Source: a bacterium (lineage in GTDB: Bacteria > Joyebacterota > Joyebacteria > Joyebacterales > Joyebacteraceae). Taken from it: DNA of 64,000 nucleotides. The position numbers and the translations under genes were made by a program. The notes under the pieces were generated by a model, which worked only from the letters and a program-made list of their open reading frames with translations, did not search any database and was not told the origin of the DNA. Positions 54,101 to 62,051 of the stretch are shown piece after piece; position 1 is the first letter of the stretch, and every line of letters begins with the position of its first letter. Location: the NCBI GenBank assembly GCA_029990205.1, contig JAPEKQ010000011.1, forward strand, positions 1 to 64,000. The letters run 5' to 3'.

Positions 54101-54538
54101 CCTGTCGTACACGAACGGCCAAGAGGCCGGATCGACGTTCTTCGGCATGCTCGGCTGCGCCGGCATGAGCGGGGTGTCGATCCCGAACTCGGCAAGGTCT
54201 ATCTCGCGGCTGGTCGAGGAGAGAACCTCCACTCGGGCCCTGGCCCCGTGAGGAACCTCTATCAGCCGGTTCATCATCGGCAGCTCCGGTGAACCGACCG
54301 TCTGGGAGGAATGGAAACCCGGGATGAAGAGGCGGGTGAAGATTCCCTCACTGGTGTTGACGTCGAGGGCCTTCAGCTCACCGACCTCGATGTGGAATCG
54401 CAACTCGCTCGTGTCGTCAGCGAGAACGGTCATCCTCGATTCCGGGGCGGGCAGGGCGATGGTCCGCACGCTCGCCAGGGCTGGACCGAGACAAACAACA
54501 AGCAACAGCACGGACGCAACAGGCAGTCTCCAGCGCAT
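51140..54538 (-). CDS. Gingipain-like C25 cysteine peptidase with FlgD-like C-terminal domain
   Basis: The 1132-aa secreted protein has a signal peptide (about residues 1-22), a gingipain-type propeptide (about 25-230), then the C25 peptidase domain with catalytic His451 (NYTAHGSTTSW) and Cys483 or Cys484 (AIGNCCVTSTYD). Beta-sandwich domains follow (TVTAPNGGEMLAIGSTETIT, and a VPMAFKL linker), and it ends in a FlgD-Ig-like sorting domain (GNFPNPFNPMTRISFTLP, ATGVYLARLRAG, final MVLVK). It probably cleaves extracellular protein and is exported by a type IX-like system, none of which is encoded here. ATG 54538 is followed by a clear signal sequence; GGAGG is nine bases upstream. Confidence 0.88.
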   Translation of the reverse strand: MRWRLPVASVLLLVVCLGPALASVRTIALPAPESRMTVLADDTSELRFHIEVGELKALDVNTSEGIFTRLFIPGFHSSQTVGSPELPMMNRLIEVPHGARARVEVLSSTSREIDLAEFGIDTPLMPAQPSMPKNVDPASWPFVYDRNAYQANRVAQDLAGVAGLGRLRAMDLARVEISPVEYYPETNRLVVFESLDVRVVFEGGDEAAGDDLWARTNSHFFKPVYDRVAGFAERGEHDDYPDLVGDVVTMVIITPSSFETQLQDFVDWKTERGFHVVVGVIGSAEVGSTTASIQSYIHDLYNNATLELPAPSFVIFVGDVAECPTFSVSGDATDRPYCAVDGDEIPDIYYGRFSATNSTQLQAILDKTMMYDQYTMPDPSYLGEVTLIAGVDASYATTHGNGQLNYGTTHYFNAAHGISSNTYLYPASGSASSAIIQTVSDGVGFINYTAHGSTTSWADPSFTQSNVNSLSNSGKYCLAIGNCCVTSTYDYSECFAETWLRAADKGAIGYIGGSNNTYWDEDYWWGVGYHSSSQINGTAYPYESTGMGAYDGLFHDHGEAMTQWYVVNDAIIFCGNLAVTEAGSSLTSYYWNIYNLMGDPSLSTFLGVPSANSVSTSALGSSSITVSADPGSYVGLTQNGTLVGAGTVGASGTEVISFFTALSPGVDLHMVVMAQNRVPHVEDIALAAPQVALSSTAFSKTLAPDETGTDELQVSNLGETGSVLVYTVAIQAEEPTRSDRSIAGSTFTCDATQYLPGTTVDLTFTIYNGSTDSEWIQDASLDFPAGVVVNSSTNFVGGSGGAMDTNNGTGAGAVVSWHGEGSSGWGVIYGGETATATVNVTFGSGLSGTQDIAWTMDGDVYGSTPHSLSGTISLTVSGPTVTVTAPNGGEMLAIGSTETITWDYSGSLADVKIDLSRDNGSSWESLAASTANDGSFTWDVTGPSSAVCLMRVSSLDDSVTDTGDGVFTIFQPVDWLSVTPESGQCAQGETDILTLHYDATGMADGTYRAYVMVSHNAAGSPEVVTVDLEVDDDTSVSDVPMAFKLEGNFPNPFNPMTRISFTLPNQADVRIDVLDVSGRVVRTLEARELPAGRQGMTWDGRDNDGRQVATGVYLARLRAGEFEATSKMVLVK

Positions 54539-54613
54539 GAGGGGAGTCCTCCCAAGAGTGAGTGAAGAGACGCGGCGGGTCGCCACTTGAGCGACCCGAA
54601 TTACCATTACCTC

Positions 54614-54642
54614 ATTATACCACAGATTGCCTAGCTAGGGAA
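54614..54642 (-). promoter_or_regulatory. Possible promoter of the gingipain-like gene
   Basis: A perfect TATAAT on the minus strand (54619-54614) lies about 75 bases before the start codon; the -35 position reads TTCCCT (54642-54637), a weak match at 17-base spacing. Confidence 0.4.
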
Positions 54643-54685
54643 GTACCGACCTTTCCCGAAGGGTGGGCCACAATCGGTGCGGGAG

Positions 54686-54713
54686 GCCCGGAGAGCCCCC
54701 GGGGTCTCCGGGC
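54686..54713 (-). terminator. Terminator after the 54726-56105 gene
   Basis: GCCCGGAGAGCCCC pairs with GGGGTCTCCGGGC with one bulge, immediately downstream of the membrane-protein gene on the minus strand. Confidence 0.5.
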
Positions 54714-54725
54714 GGGGCAGACTGC

Positions 54726-56105
54726 TCAGCCTTCGAGGAGCGCCTGCAGGGCCTTTGTGAGAACGATGGAGTTGCTCATGGCGATGCTCAGGACGCAGAC
54801 GACGAGGGCCACGGTCGTGTTCCGGCCGCGCGCCTCGAGTGCCGACACGGCGGCGCCCAGGAGCACGAGGAGTGACATATGCCAGTGCTGCGAGTAGAGG
54901 AACTGCTCGCCCCCCCAGAACCCGTGCAGGATCCAGTTGAACACGATGATCGCGAGCGACGCGCGCGCCAGGGATCTGAATGTGGGCTCGAGCCGTCCGT
55001 CCCTCAGCGCCACCCACGCCAGGGCAGCAAGGAGAGCGAAGCCGATGTAGTTGCGCACCGACCCCGGCACGTGCGTGCTGCGCAGTGACAGGCGGACGGA
55101 GATCAAGGGCTCCTGAACCGGGATTCCGCGCTTCGCGGCTGCCTTTCGTGCCTTCGCAGCGAAAAGGTTCCCGTCACACTTGGGCATCGGAGGGGCCAGC
55201 CCGTTGGTCACGGCCGTGGGGAAGGTGACGAGCTGGATCATCGGGTCGTCCACGAGGTACCGCGATATCCACCTCACCTCATTCGGGGTCGTGTCCTGCT
55301 GCGCATGGGGCAGCTGATCCAACACAGAGCCGCCGACCAGCGTGACGACAAGGATGATCACACCGACCACGGTCGTTCTGGCGGCGCCGCGCCAGAGACT
55401 CCGCCCGAGGGTCCGCTCGCGAACGAAGTAGAGGATCGCGACGGCCGCGGCGTTCGTGATCGTCACTCCCGCCGTCAGCACACCCAGTGCGACCCACGTG
55501 AGTTCCACGCGCGCTCCGCTCCTGTCGCGCGTCCTCAGGAACAGCATGTACGCAAGCGAGATGCAGAGAGCGCTCAGGCAGTACGACTCCGGCATGCTGC
55601 CCAGAAGCAGCCTGCTGAAGGACAACGCGGCAAGCACGACGAGCAGGAGCGCCGAGCGGAGAGTGAGCCCGAGCGTCCTGAGGATGCGGAGTGCCACGAA
55701 TGTCTGCAGCGCGGTGGCGGCCGGCACGACGAGCAATCCAAGCGACACCCGCGTTGCCGCCTCGTCGATCGCCCCGGAACTGACGAACGATCCCAGTCTT
55801 GCCACAACGCCGATCGGGATGCTGAAGAGATGCTCGAGCAGCGGATGGGACAGATGGTTGCCGCCCCCGCCGCTGCTGATGGCCTCCAGGGTGAAGCCGG
55901 GATCCGCGTCGAAGAGCGTGTCGAGCAGCGCGAACGCGCCCATCGCTCTCAGCTTCTGCTCGAGGGCGTAGTGAAACGCGAACACGATCACTGCGAGAAG
56001 CAATCCAACGAGCAGCTCCCGCCGCGATCCACACGTCCCACGGTCGTGTCCAGCGTTCGATTGTCCGTCGACAGTGTTCTTCGAGCCGATTCGCGCGTCC
56101 GGCAT
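54726..56105 (-). CDS. Polytopic membrane protein, glycosyltransferase-39-like layout
   Basis: From ATG 56105 the protein is 459 aa with about ten hydrophobic segments (for example LLVGLLLAVIVFAFHYALEQ and VVGVIILVVTLVGGSVLDQL) and one large loop near residues 290-340. The helix pattern and the early GGGGNHLSHPLLEH loop recall GT-C-fold lipid-linked sugar transferases, but no clear DxD or aspartate-glutamate catalytic motif is visible, so I leave the function open. The true start is uncertain, as no good binding site precedes 56105. It is divergent from a sulfatase-like gene. Confidence 0.6.
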   Translation of the reverse strand: MPDARIGSKNTVDGQSNAGHDRGTCGSRRELLVGLLLAVIVFAFHYALEQKLRAMGAFALLDTLFDADPGFTLEAISSGGGGNHLSHPLLEHLFSIPIGVVARLGSFVSSGAIDEAATRVSLGLLVVPAATALQTFVALRILRTLGLTLRSALLLVVLAALSFSRLLLGSMPESYCLSALCISLAYMLFLRTRDRSGARVELTWVALGVLTAGVTITNAAAVAILYFVRERTLGRSLWRGAARTTVVGVIILVVTLVGGSVLDQLPHAQQDTTPNEVRWISRYLVDDPMIQLVTFPTAVTNGLAPPMPKCDGNLFAAKARKAAAKRGIPVQEPLISVRLSLRSTHVPGSVRNYIGFALLAALAWVALRDGRLEPTFRSLARASLAIIVFNWILHGFWGGEQFLYSQHWHMSLLVLLGAAVSALEARGRNTTVALVVCVLSIAMSNSIVLTKALQALLEG

Positions 56106-56221
56106 GTTCGCGTCCCGATGGTCGTTCAGGAGGAGCTGGTTTTGTCCCTGAGTATCGTTCTCCCTCGCGCGCGGAGTCAAGCACTCGTGGCGGGACAAGG
56201 TGACGCCGCCTTGCGAACGAC

Positions 56222-56249
56222 TTGACCACCCCACGCCTCACCCTATACT
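56222..56249 (+). promoter_or_regulatory. Sigma-70 promoter of the sulfatase-like gene
   Basis: TTGACC (56222-56227), 16-base spacer, TATACT (56244-56249), about 50 bases before the start codon. Confidence 0.6.
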
Positions 56250-56299
56250 GTTGGTAGTGGGTGCGGACGTAACGCGTGTCAGTGTCTCGGAGGCGCATT

Positions 56300-57751
56300 G
56301 TGAACTGGAAGCTCAATCTGCTCGTTCCGGGAGTGCTCGCCCTCGCGCTGGCCGTTGTCGGCCTGTCCGGCGGAAGCGACAGGCTCGGGGCGGCGACGGT
56401 ATCCGGGGGAGACGCGCGAGACGTTCCATGGAACATCGTGGTCATCGTGATGGACACGGCGCGCCAGGACCGCCTGTCGTGCTACGGCTACGAGCTTGAG
56501 ACGTCCCCCAGGCTGACGGAGCTGGCGGAGTCCGCGACCCTCTACACGAATGCGTACTCCACGAGTTCGTGGACAGGGCCGAGCCACGCCTCTCTCTTCA
56601 CGGGACTGCACTCCGTCACTCACGGGGCGACCCAGGAGAACTGGGACATGGATGAGGATCTCACGACGTTCGCGGAGATCCTGTCGGAGCGAGGCTACCG
56701 GACCTTCGGCATCGTGGAGAACCCGATGCTGGCGATCGACCGCGGCTACTCCCAGGGGTTCGCGGACTACTACGAGTCATGGCGGGAGGAGTGGCGCCGC
56801 GGCAGCGGCCAGGCCGTGGTCGACTTCCGGAAGGCGCTTGACGCCGGCGCACCCGGGCAACCGTTTCTCGCGTTCGTCAATCTGATCGCGCCACACTCGC
56901 CCTACAGTCCGCCCAGGGAGTTCCGCAGCATCTTCGTGACGCGCCCCGAGATACAGCTCGACAGCAACATGTGGCGGGAGTACTACACCGGGCGGGTGAC
57001 GTTCTCCGATGACGACGTGACGCACCTGAACGAGCGCTATGACGCCGAGATCCGCTACGCGGACCACCTCGTCGGCGAGATGATCGATGAGCTCGTCGAG
57101 CGCGACCTGTGGGACGATACTGTCTTCATCGTCACGTCAGACCACGGTGAGAACATCGGTGACCACGAACACATGGATCACGTCTTCACGCTGTTCGAGA
57201 CCACGACGAAGATCCCCTTCGTAGTGCGCCAGCCCGAGCTCTTCGGTGCCGGAGTGGTCGAGGACGCACCCGTGCAGCTCACTGACGTCTTTCCCACGGT
57301 GCTCGCGATCGCGGGTGTGGGTGCCGATGACTTCGCGTCGCATGGTTATTCGCTCCTTGGGGACACGCCGCCGGAGGATCGTGAGGTCTTCATGGAGTAC
57401 TACCATCCCATGCAGGTCCTGTCGGGGTACCGCAGAGCAGAGCACCGGGAGAGTCCCCTGCTCAGACCCTACCTGCGCAGGATCAGAAGCCTGACGCGCG
57501 GAGACATGAAGTTCATCTGGGGCAGCGACGGGAGACACGAGCTCTACGACCTTGCGAGCGACCCCGACGAACTCTCCAACCTCATCAACTCGGACTCGCA
57601 CGCCGAGGTCGCGCGCGACATGGAGGCGCGACTCAGCGACCGACTCGGTACGATGGAGTCCAGCAGAAGCGCTGAGCCGCAGGCAGACGACCCGGGTGAG
57701 CTCGACGAGCAGACGAGGGAGGCGCTCCGGTCGCTCGGCTATCTCGAGTAA
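56300..57751 (+). CDS. Sulfatase-superfamily hydrolase with threonine nucleophile
   Basis: The 483-aa alkaline phosphatase-superfamily enzyme has an N-terminal signal or anchor helix, VVIVMDTARQDRLSCYGY (metal aspartate D52), WTGPSHASLFTG with Thr92 at the nucleophile position, HSPYSPP, and SDHGENIGDHEHMDH for the second metal site. True type I sulfatases need Cys or Ser in C/S-x-P-x-R for formylglycine; here the sequence is T-G-P-S-H, so phosphoesterase, phosphotransferase or another hydrolase activity is more likely. The LRSLGYL end is common in this family. GTG 56300 sits six bases after GGAGG. Confidence 0.85.
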   Translation: MNWKLNLLVPGVLALALAVVGLSGGSDRLGAATVSGGDARDVPWNIVVIVMDTARQDRLSCYGYELETSPRLTELAESATLYTNAYSTSSWTGPSHASLFTGLHSVTHGATQENWDMDEDLTTFAEILSERGYRTFGIVENPMLAIDRGYSQGFADYYESWREEWRRGSGQAVVDFRKALDAGAPGQPFLAFVNLIAPHSPYSPPREFRSIFVTRPEIQLDSNMWREYYTGRVTFSDDDVTHLNERYDAEIRYADHLVGEMIDELVERDLWDDTVFIVTSDHGENIGDHEHMDHVFTLFETTTKIPFVVRQPELFGAGVVEDAPVQLTDVFPTVLAIAGVGADDFASHGYSLLGDTPPEDREVFMEYYHPMQVLSGYRRAEHRESPLLRPYLRRIRSLTRGDMKFIWGSDGRHELYDLASDPDELSNLINSDSHAEVARDMEARLSDRLGTMESSRSAEPQADDPGELDEQTREALRSLGYLE

Positions 57752-57759
57752 CGTCTGCG

Positions 57760-58014
57760 GTGAAGCCCGCCTCATTCGCCGCGGCGTCGCTTGGCCCCCC
57801 ATCACGCGGCGAGCCACTTGACGCCCTCCTGGATGGCTGGATCCACGACACCATGTTCAGAATCTGCATCACGTTCTACACGAACGATGACGGGTGCGGT
57901 CCTGGATCGGCCGGTGGAGCAGGCATCAACATCGACGACATGTGGCTCGAGGGTTACTATCACATAGCCGTGGAGCAGCAGAGCTGGGGTAGGATCAAGG
58001 CTCTCTACCGGTAG
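57760..58014 (+). pseudogene. 3' remnant of a secreted-protein gene carrying the SWGRIKALYR tag
   Basis: The 84-codon frame lacks a signal peptide and a plausible start. Its readable part, RICITFYTNDDGC and GGAGINIDDMWLEG, looks like the last strands of a secreted jelly-roll domain, where IDD is typical. It ends VEQQSWGRIKALYR (bases 57970-58011). The upstream part appears lost next to the sulfatase stop at 57751. A terminator follows at 58086-58111. Confidence 0.6.
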
Positions 58015-58085
58015 CGCAGAATCCGGACGCGGCCGTTCTCACGCCGACCCGGGCGCGATCCCATCCACCTGGCACAGTCACACGA

Positions 58086-58111
58086 GAAGACCCGCCGTTC
58101 GGCGGGTCTTC
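58086..58111 (+). terminator. Terminator after the tag remnant
   Basis: A perfect 11-bp stem (GAAGACCCGCC) with GTTC loop, followed by CTGCC. Confidence 0.7.
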
Positions 58112-58159
58112 CTGCCATATGTGCCCCCAGCAGTGCGGGGGAGATTGTGAGGATTTACA

Positions 58160-58188
58160 TTGTACGGCAGCCGAACAAAGTGTATAAT
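58160..58188 (+). promoter_or_regulatory. Strong sigma-70 promoter of the GH16 gene
   Basis: TTGTAC (58160-58165), 17-base spacer and a perfect TATAAT (58183-58188), 77 bases before the start codon. Confidence 0.7.
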
Positions 58189-58264
58189 GGGAGCTGCGAG
58201 ATAGACAGGGCTGACAACCGTCAGCACTCTTGAGCGCGGACCCGCATACGGGGGTACACGAGCA

Positions 58265-60157
58265 ATGACTTCCAGGAGCAGAGTGAGTCTCCTCAGTGGC
58301 TTGGCATTCAGCCTCATCATGGCGGCAGCTCTTGTCACGCCGGCGGCTGCAGACATGTCGCTGGTCTGGTCGGACGAGTTCGACGGCACCAGCTTCAACA
58401 CCGCCAACTGGACGATCATCACCGGCGACGGGTGTCCGGACCTGTGCGGGTGGGGCAACAACGAGCTCGAGTACTACCGCGGCGAGAACGTCGATGTCGC
58501 CGACGGGTATCTCACCCTCACGGCACGTGAGGAGTACTACGGTGGTCGCTACTTCACATCGGGCAAGATCCAGTCGAGCGGGAAGCAGACGTTCGTGTAC
58601 GGCAGGATCGAGATGCGCGCGAAGATCCCGACAGGCGGCGGCATGTGGCCGGCGTTCTGGATGATGCCTGAGGATGATGTCTACGGGGGATGGGCCGCGA
58701 GCGGTGAGATCGACATCATGGAGTCGGTGAACGACGCGGATCAGATAAGCGGCACGCTCCACTTCGGTGGGAGTTGGCCCGACAACGCGCAGACCGGCGG
58801 ATCGTACGCCCCGGGTGGGGTCGACTTCTCCGATGATTTCCACATCTACGCGATCGAGTGGGAGGAAGAGGAGATCAGGTGGTACGTCGATGACGTGCAC
58901 TACTCCACGAAGTACAGCTCGCAGTGGTACTCGACCGGCGCCCCCGGGAACGACCTCGCTCCGTTCGACCAGGAGTTCTTCCTCATCCTCAACGCCGCCG
59001 TCGGCGGCGACTACCCGGGATGCACGTATCCGGCATGCATCACGGCGGATCTGCCCCAGGAGTTCGTCATCGACTACGTGAGGGTGTACCAGGACATAGG
59101 GAACGTCGCGCCCGTCGTCGAGATCACGTATCCCACCGAGGGCGACAACCCGCCGGCCGGTGACATCACCTTCGAGGCGACCGCTTCCGACTCGGACGGG
59201 ACCGTCACGACCGTGGAGTTCTATGACGACACGTCCTACCTCGGCGAGGACACGACGTCACCGTACACGTTCACGTGGACCTCGGTTCCCAGCGGCTGCT
59301 ACTCGATCACGGCGAAGGCGATCGACGATGGCGGCGGATTCGCAGAGGATGTCACCGACATCACCGTCGGTACCGGGTGCGGTCAGATTCCGTACTACGG
59401 CGCGCCGCCCGTTCTGCCCGCTCTCATCGAGGCGGAGGACTTCGACAGCGGAGGGGAGGGGGTGGCATACCACGACCTGGACTCGGGTAACGACGGGAAC
59501 CAGTACCGCACCTCAGAGGACGTGGACATCGAGACCTGCTCCGATACCGGCGGCGGATACAATCTTGGATGGATCCACGAGGGCGAGTGGACCGAGTACA
59601 CGATCGCCGTGCCGATTCCCGGGGAGTACACGATCGACATCCGCGTGGCGTCGCAGTCGATAGGTGGCGCCTTCCGTCTCGAGTTCAATGGGGCAGACCT
59701 GACCGGCGACGTGAGCGTCCCCGTCACCGGCGGATGGCAGAGCTGGACGACCGTCTCGGCGACGGTGACACTCTCTGCCGGCATGCAGCTGATGCGGTTC
59801 GTGCCGACGGTCGAGGGGTTCAACATCAACTCCTTCGACTTCCAGACTGAGACGGGTGTGCAGGAGATCGTGCAGGGCAGGCCGGTCCTCTACCCGTGCT
59901 ACCCGAATCCGTTCAACCCGACGACGATGATCAGCTACCACCTGTCAGAGCCCGCGACGGTCACCCTCAGCATCTTTGATCCGGCCGGCAAGTTGGTCAA
60001 GACGCTGGTGAACGAGAGAGCCGACGGTGCCGGCTCGCATGAGGTCGTGTGGAACGGCACGAATGAGACGGGCCGTGTCGCGGCGGCGGGCGTCTACTTC
60101 TACCGGCTGGATGCGGGGGAGTTCACGGAGAGCCGTCGGATGGTGCTCGTGAAATAG
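58265..60157 (+). CDS. Secreted GH16 beta-glucanase with Ig-like, CBM6-like and FlgD-like domains
   Basis: The 630-aa protein has a signal peptide (residues 1-29), a glycoside hydrolase family 16 domain (about 33-275) with the catalytic E-x-D-x-x-E motif GEIDIMES (nucleophile E148, D150, acid/base E153), an Ig-like domain (PVVEITYPTEGD, about 283-370), a CBM6-like domain (about 385-530: IEAEDFDSGG, GWIHEGEWTEYTI) and a FlgD-like C-terminal sorting domain (YPNPFNPTTMISYHLS, final MVLVK). It likely cleaves laminarin or another beta-1,3-glucan outside the cell. ATG 58265 follows a near-consensus promoter. Confidence 0.9.
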   Translation: MTSRSRVSLLSGLAFSLIMAAALVTPAAADMSLVWSDEFDGTSFNTANWTIITGDGCPDLCGWGNNELEYYRGENVDVADGYLTLTAREEYYGGRYFTSGKIQSSGKQTFVYGRIEMRAKIPTGGGMWPAFWMMPEDDVYGGWAASGEIDIMESVNDADQISGTLHFGGSWPDNAQTGGSYAPGGVDFSDDFHIYAIEWEEEEIRWYVDDVHYSTKYSSQWYSTGAPGNDLAPFDQEFFLILNAAVGGDYPGCTYPACITADLPQEFVIDYVRVYQDIGNVAPVVEITYPTEGDNPPAGDITFEATASDSDGTVTTVEFYDDTSYLGEDTTSPYTFTWTSVPSGCYSITAKAIDDGGGFAEDVTDITVGTGCGQIPYYGAPPVLPALIEAEDFDSGGEGVAYHDLDSGNDGNQYRTSEDVDIETCSDTGGGYNLGWIHEGEWTEYTIAVPIPGEYTIDIRVASQSIGGAFRLEFNGADLTGDVSVPVTGGWQSWTTVSATVTLSAGMQLMRFVPTVEGFNINSFDFQTETGVQEIVQGRPVLYPCYPNPFNPTTMISYHLSEPATVTLSIFDPAGKLVKTLVNERADGAGSHEVVWNGTNETGRVAAAGVYFYRLDAGEFTESRRMVLVK

Positions 60158-60191
60158 CGGGGAAGCGCAGTTCCCTGGGATGTGATATCCG

Positions 60192-60217
60192 GAAGGCCCG
60201 CCGAAAGGTGGGCCTTC
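60192..60217 (+). terminator. Terminator after the GH16 gene
   Basis: An 11-bp stem (GAAGGCCCGCC, one G-U pair) with GAAA loop, followed by TTGTTG. Confidence 0.75.
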
Positions 60218-60266
60218 TTGTTGTGGTGCCCGATCGGCAGACCCCGACGGATGCGCGAGAACCTGC

Positions 60267-60316
60267 TTGACCCGGCGTACCTAATTCGATAGAATGCTAA
60301 TTAGATAGCTATCGAA
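60267..60316 (+). promoter_or_regulatory. Promoter and overlapping palindromic operator of the ArsR-DUF2087 gene
   Basis: TTGACC (60267-60272) and TAGAAT (60290-60295) are 17 bases apart. An inverted repeat, TTCGATAG (60285-60292) and CTATCGAA (60309-60316), covers the -10 and transcript start, with an inner GATAGCTATC palindrome (60304-60313). This is the expected layout for autorepression by the ArsR protein. Confidence 0.65.
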
Positions 60317-60328
60317 CTAGGAGGGTTC

Positions 60329-60919
60329 ATGGGACAGCAAGACATTGAGGCAATGCTGCGCTTCTTCAAGGTGCTGGCGAACGAGAACCGGCTCAAGATC
60401 CTCGGCGTGCTGGCCGACCGCGAGTGCGGGGTCGAGGAGCTGGCGGCGCTTCTGCGACTGAAGGCGCCCACGGTGTCGCACCACCTGGACAAGCTCCGGG
60501 ACCTCGGGTTCGTGGACATGCGCACCGACGGCAATGACCATCTCTACCGGCTGAGCGTGGACAGCCTTCAGGAGATGAGCAAGCGCGTGTTCTCCTCGTT
60601 CACCCCCGAGAGCGTCGTGTCACTCGCCGACGATGTCGAGTACGACGCCTGGGAGGCCAAGGTTCTGGGCGCATTCGTGGACGGGGAGCAGATCACGCGC
60701 GTCCCGGCCGGGTACAAGAAGCGACTCGTCATTCTCAAGTGGCTGGTGAACTACTTCGAGGAGGGGAGGAAGTACTCCGAGAAGGAGGTCAACGAGATCA
60801 TCGAGCGGCACCACGAGGACTACTGCCTGTTCCGTAGGGAGTTCGTGATGAACGGGTTGATGGAGCGCCGCGACGGCGTCTACTGGCGTGTCGAGTGGCA
60901 ACTGCCCGACCTGGCGTAG
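60329..60919 (+). CDS. ArsR-family winged-helix regulator fused to DUF2087
   Basis: The 196-aa protein has an ArsR DNA-binding domain (about residues 1-90: VLANENRLKILGVLADRE and LKAPTVSHHLDKLRDLGFV) and a C-terminal DUF2087 domain (GRKYSEKEVNEIIERHHED, RREFVMNGLMERR). Most ArsR metal-binding cysteines are absent, so a non-metal signal is likely. ATG 60329 follows AGGAGGG. The overlapping operator points to autoregulation. The MsrB-MsrA gene just downstream may be a further target. Confidence 0.85.
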   Translation: MGQQDIEAMLRFFKVLANENRLKILGVLADRECGVEELAALLRLKAPTVSHHLDKLRDLGFVDMRTDGNDHLYRLSVDSLQEMSKRVFSSFTPESVVSLADDVEYDAWEAKVLGAFVDGEQITRVPAGYKKRLVILKWLVNYFEEGRKYSEKEVNEIIERHHEDYCLFRREFVMNGLMERRDGVYWRVEWQLPDLA

Positions 60920-60999
60920 CCCGCTGCCGGGCGAACCTCCGCCAATGCCTGGGAATCTAAACAGACGTGTGCTTCATTGACCCAGGCAAGGAGCGAGCC

Positions 61000-61959
61000 G
61001 TGTTCAAACGAATGGCGGCCATCGTCATCCTGTTTGCCCTGGCACTTCCCTTCGCCACGGCATGCGGAGAGCAGGAGATGGACATGAGCAACAAGGAGTA
61101 CCGCGAGCTGACTCCAGAGGAAGAGCGCGTTATCGTCCACAAGGGGACGGAACGTCCGTTCAGCGGTGAGTATAACGATCACTCCGAGGCGGGCACGTAT
61201 CACTGCAGGCGCTGCGATGCGGCGCTCTATGAGTCGAGTGACAAGTTCAAGTCCGGCTGCGGATGGCCGAGCTTCGACGATGAAATCGATGGCGCCGTCC
61301 GACGCGAGACCGATGCGGACGGCAGGCGGACCGAGATCCTCTGCGCCAGCTGCGGCGCGCATCTGGGACACGTGTTCGAGGGAGAGCAGCTGACGGACAA
61401 GAACGTCCGGCACTGCGTGAACTCGATCTCGATGGTGTTCAAGCCCGCATCGGAGTCGGCGAGTGAACAGCCGGGTGAGACGGCGTTCGCGCACTTCGCG
61501 GGTGGCTGTTTCTGGGGCGTGGAGCACCAGTTCGCAGGCAAGGACGGCGTGGTCTCCGCGGTCTCCGGGTACATGGGCGGCACCAAGGAGAACCCGACGT
61601 ACCAGGAAGTGCTCGGGGGCAGGACCGGACATCTTGAGGCCGTCCAGGTCGAGTACGATCCAGAGAAGGTCAGCTACGAAGAGCTCGCGCGGTTCTTCTT
61701 CGAGATCCACGACCCGACGCAGGACAACGGGCAGGGGCCGGATATCGGTGAGCAGTACTTCTCCGCGGTCTTCTACGGGAGCGATGAGGAGAAGGCGACG
61801 GCGGATCGGTTGATAGCCATCCTCGAGGACAAGGGGTACGACATCGCGACGATGGTCAAGCCCGCGGGTCCGTTCTGGCCCGCTGAGGACTATCACCAGG
61901 ACTACTACGAGCGGAAGGGCAGCAGACCCTACTGCCACGCCTACACGAAGCGGTTCTAG
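61000..61959 (+). CDS. MsrB-MsrA fusion methionine sulfoxide reductase, exported
   Basis: The 319-aa protein has an N-terminal signal with a possible lipobox (ATAC), then an MsrB domain (about 30-165: CRRCDAALYESSDKF, CGWPSF, CASCGAHLGHVFEG, catalytic Cys in RHCVNS) with the two CxxC zinc pairs, and an MsrA domain (about 175-315: GGCFWGVEHQF, then YHQDYY). It repairs both epimers of methionine sulfoxide in envelope proteins. GTG 61000 is six bases after AAGGAG. The order MsrB then MsrA is the reverse of neisserial PilB. Confidence 0.88.
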   Translation: MFKRMAAIVILFALALPFATACGEQEMDMSNKEYRELTPEEERVIVHKGTERPFSGEYNDHSEAGTYHCRRCDAALYESSDKFKSGCGWPSFDDEIDGAVRRETDADGRRTEILCASCGAHLGHVFEGEQLTDKNVRHCVNSISMVFKPASESASEQPGETAFAHFAGGCFWGVEHQFAGKDGVVSAVSGYMGGTKENPTYQEVLGGRTGHLEAVQVEYDPEKVSYEELARFFFEIHDPTQDNGQGPDIGEQYFSAVFYGSDEEKATADRLIAILEDKGYDIATMVKPAGPFWPAEDYHQDYYERKGSRPYCHAYTKRF

Positions 61960-61983
61960 CTGCTCGATACAGAGACACGAGAA

Positions 61984-62006
61984 CGGGGGCCGAGCAACGG
62001 CCCCCG
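61984..62006. terminator. Bidirectional terminator between convergent genes
   Basis: CGGGGGCCG pairs perfectly with CGGCCCCCG across five bases, followed on the + strand by TTTGTCTTTG, a classic intrinsic terminator. Confidence 0.8.
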
Positions 62007-62051
62007 TTTGTCTTTGCTTGCGTGATTCCGTGACCACCCGCCGTGAAGGTC

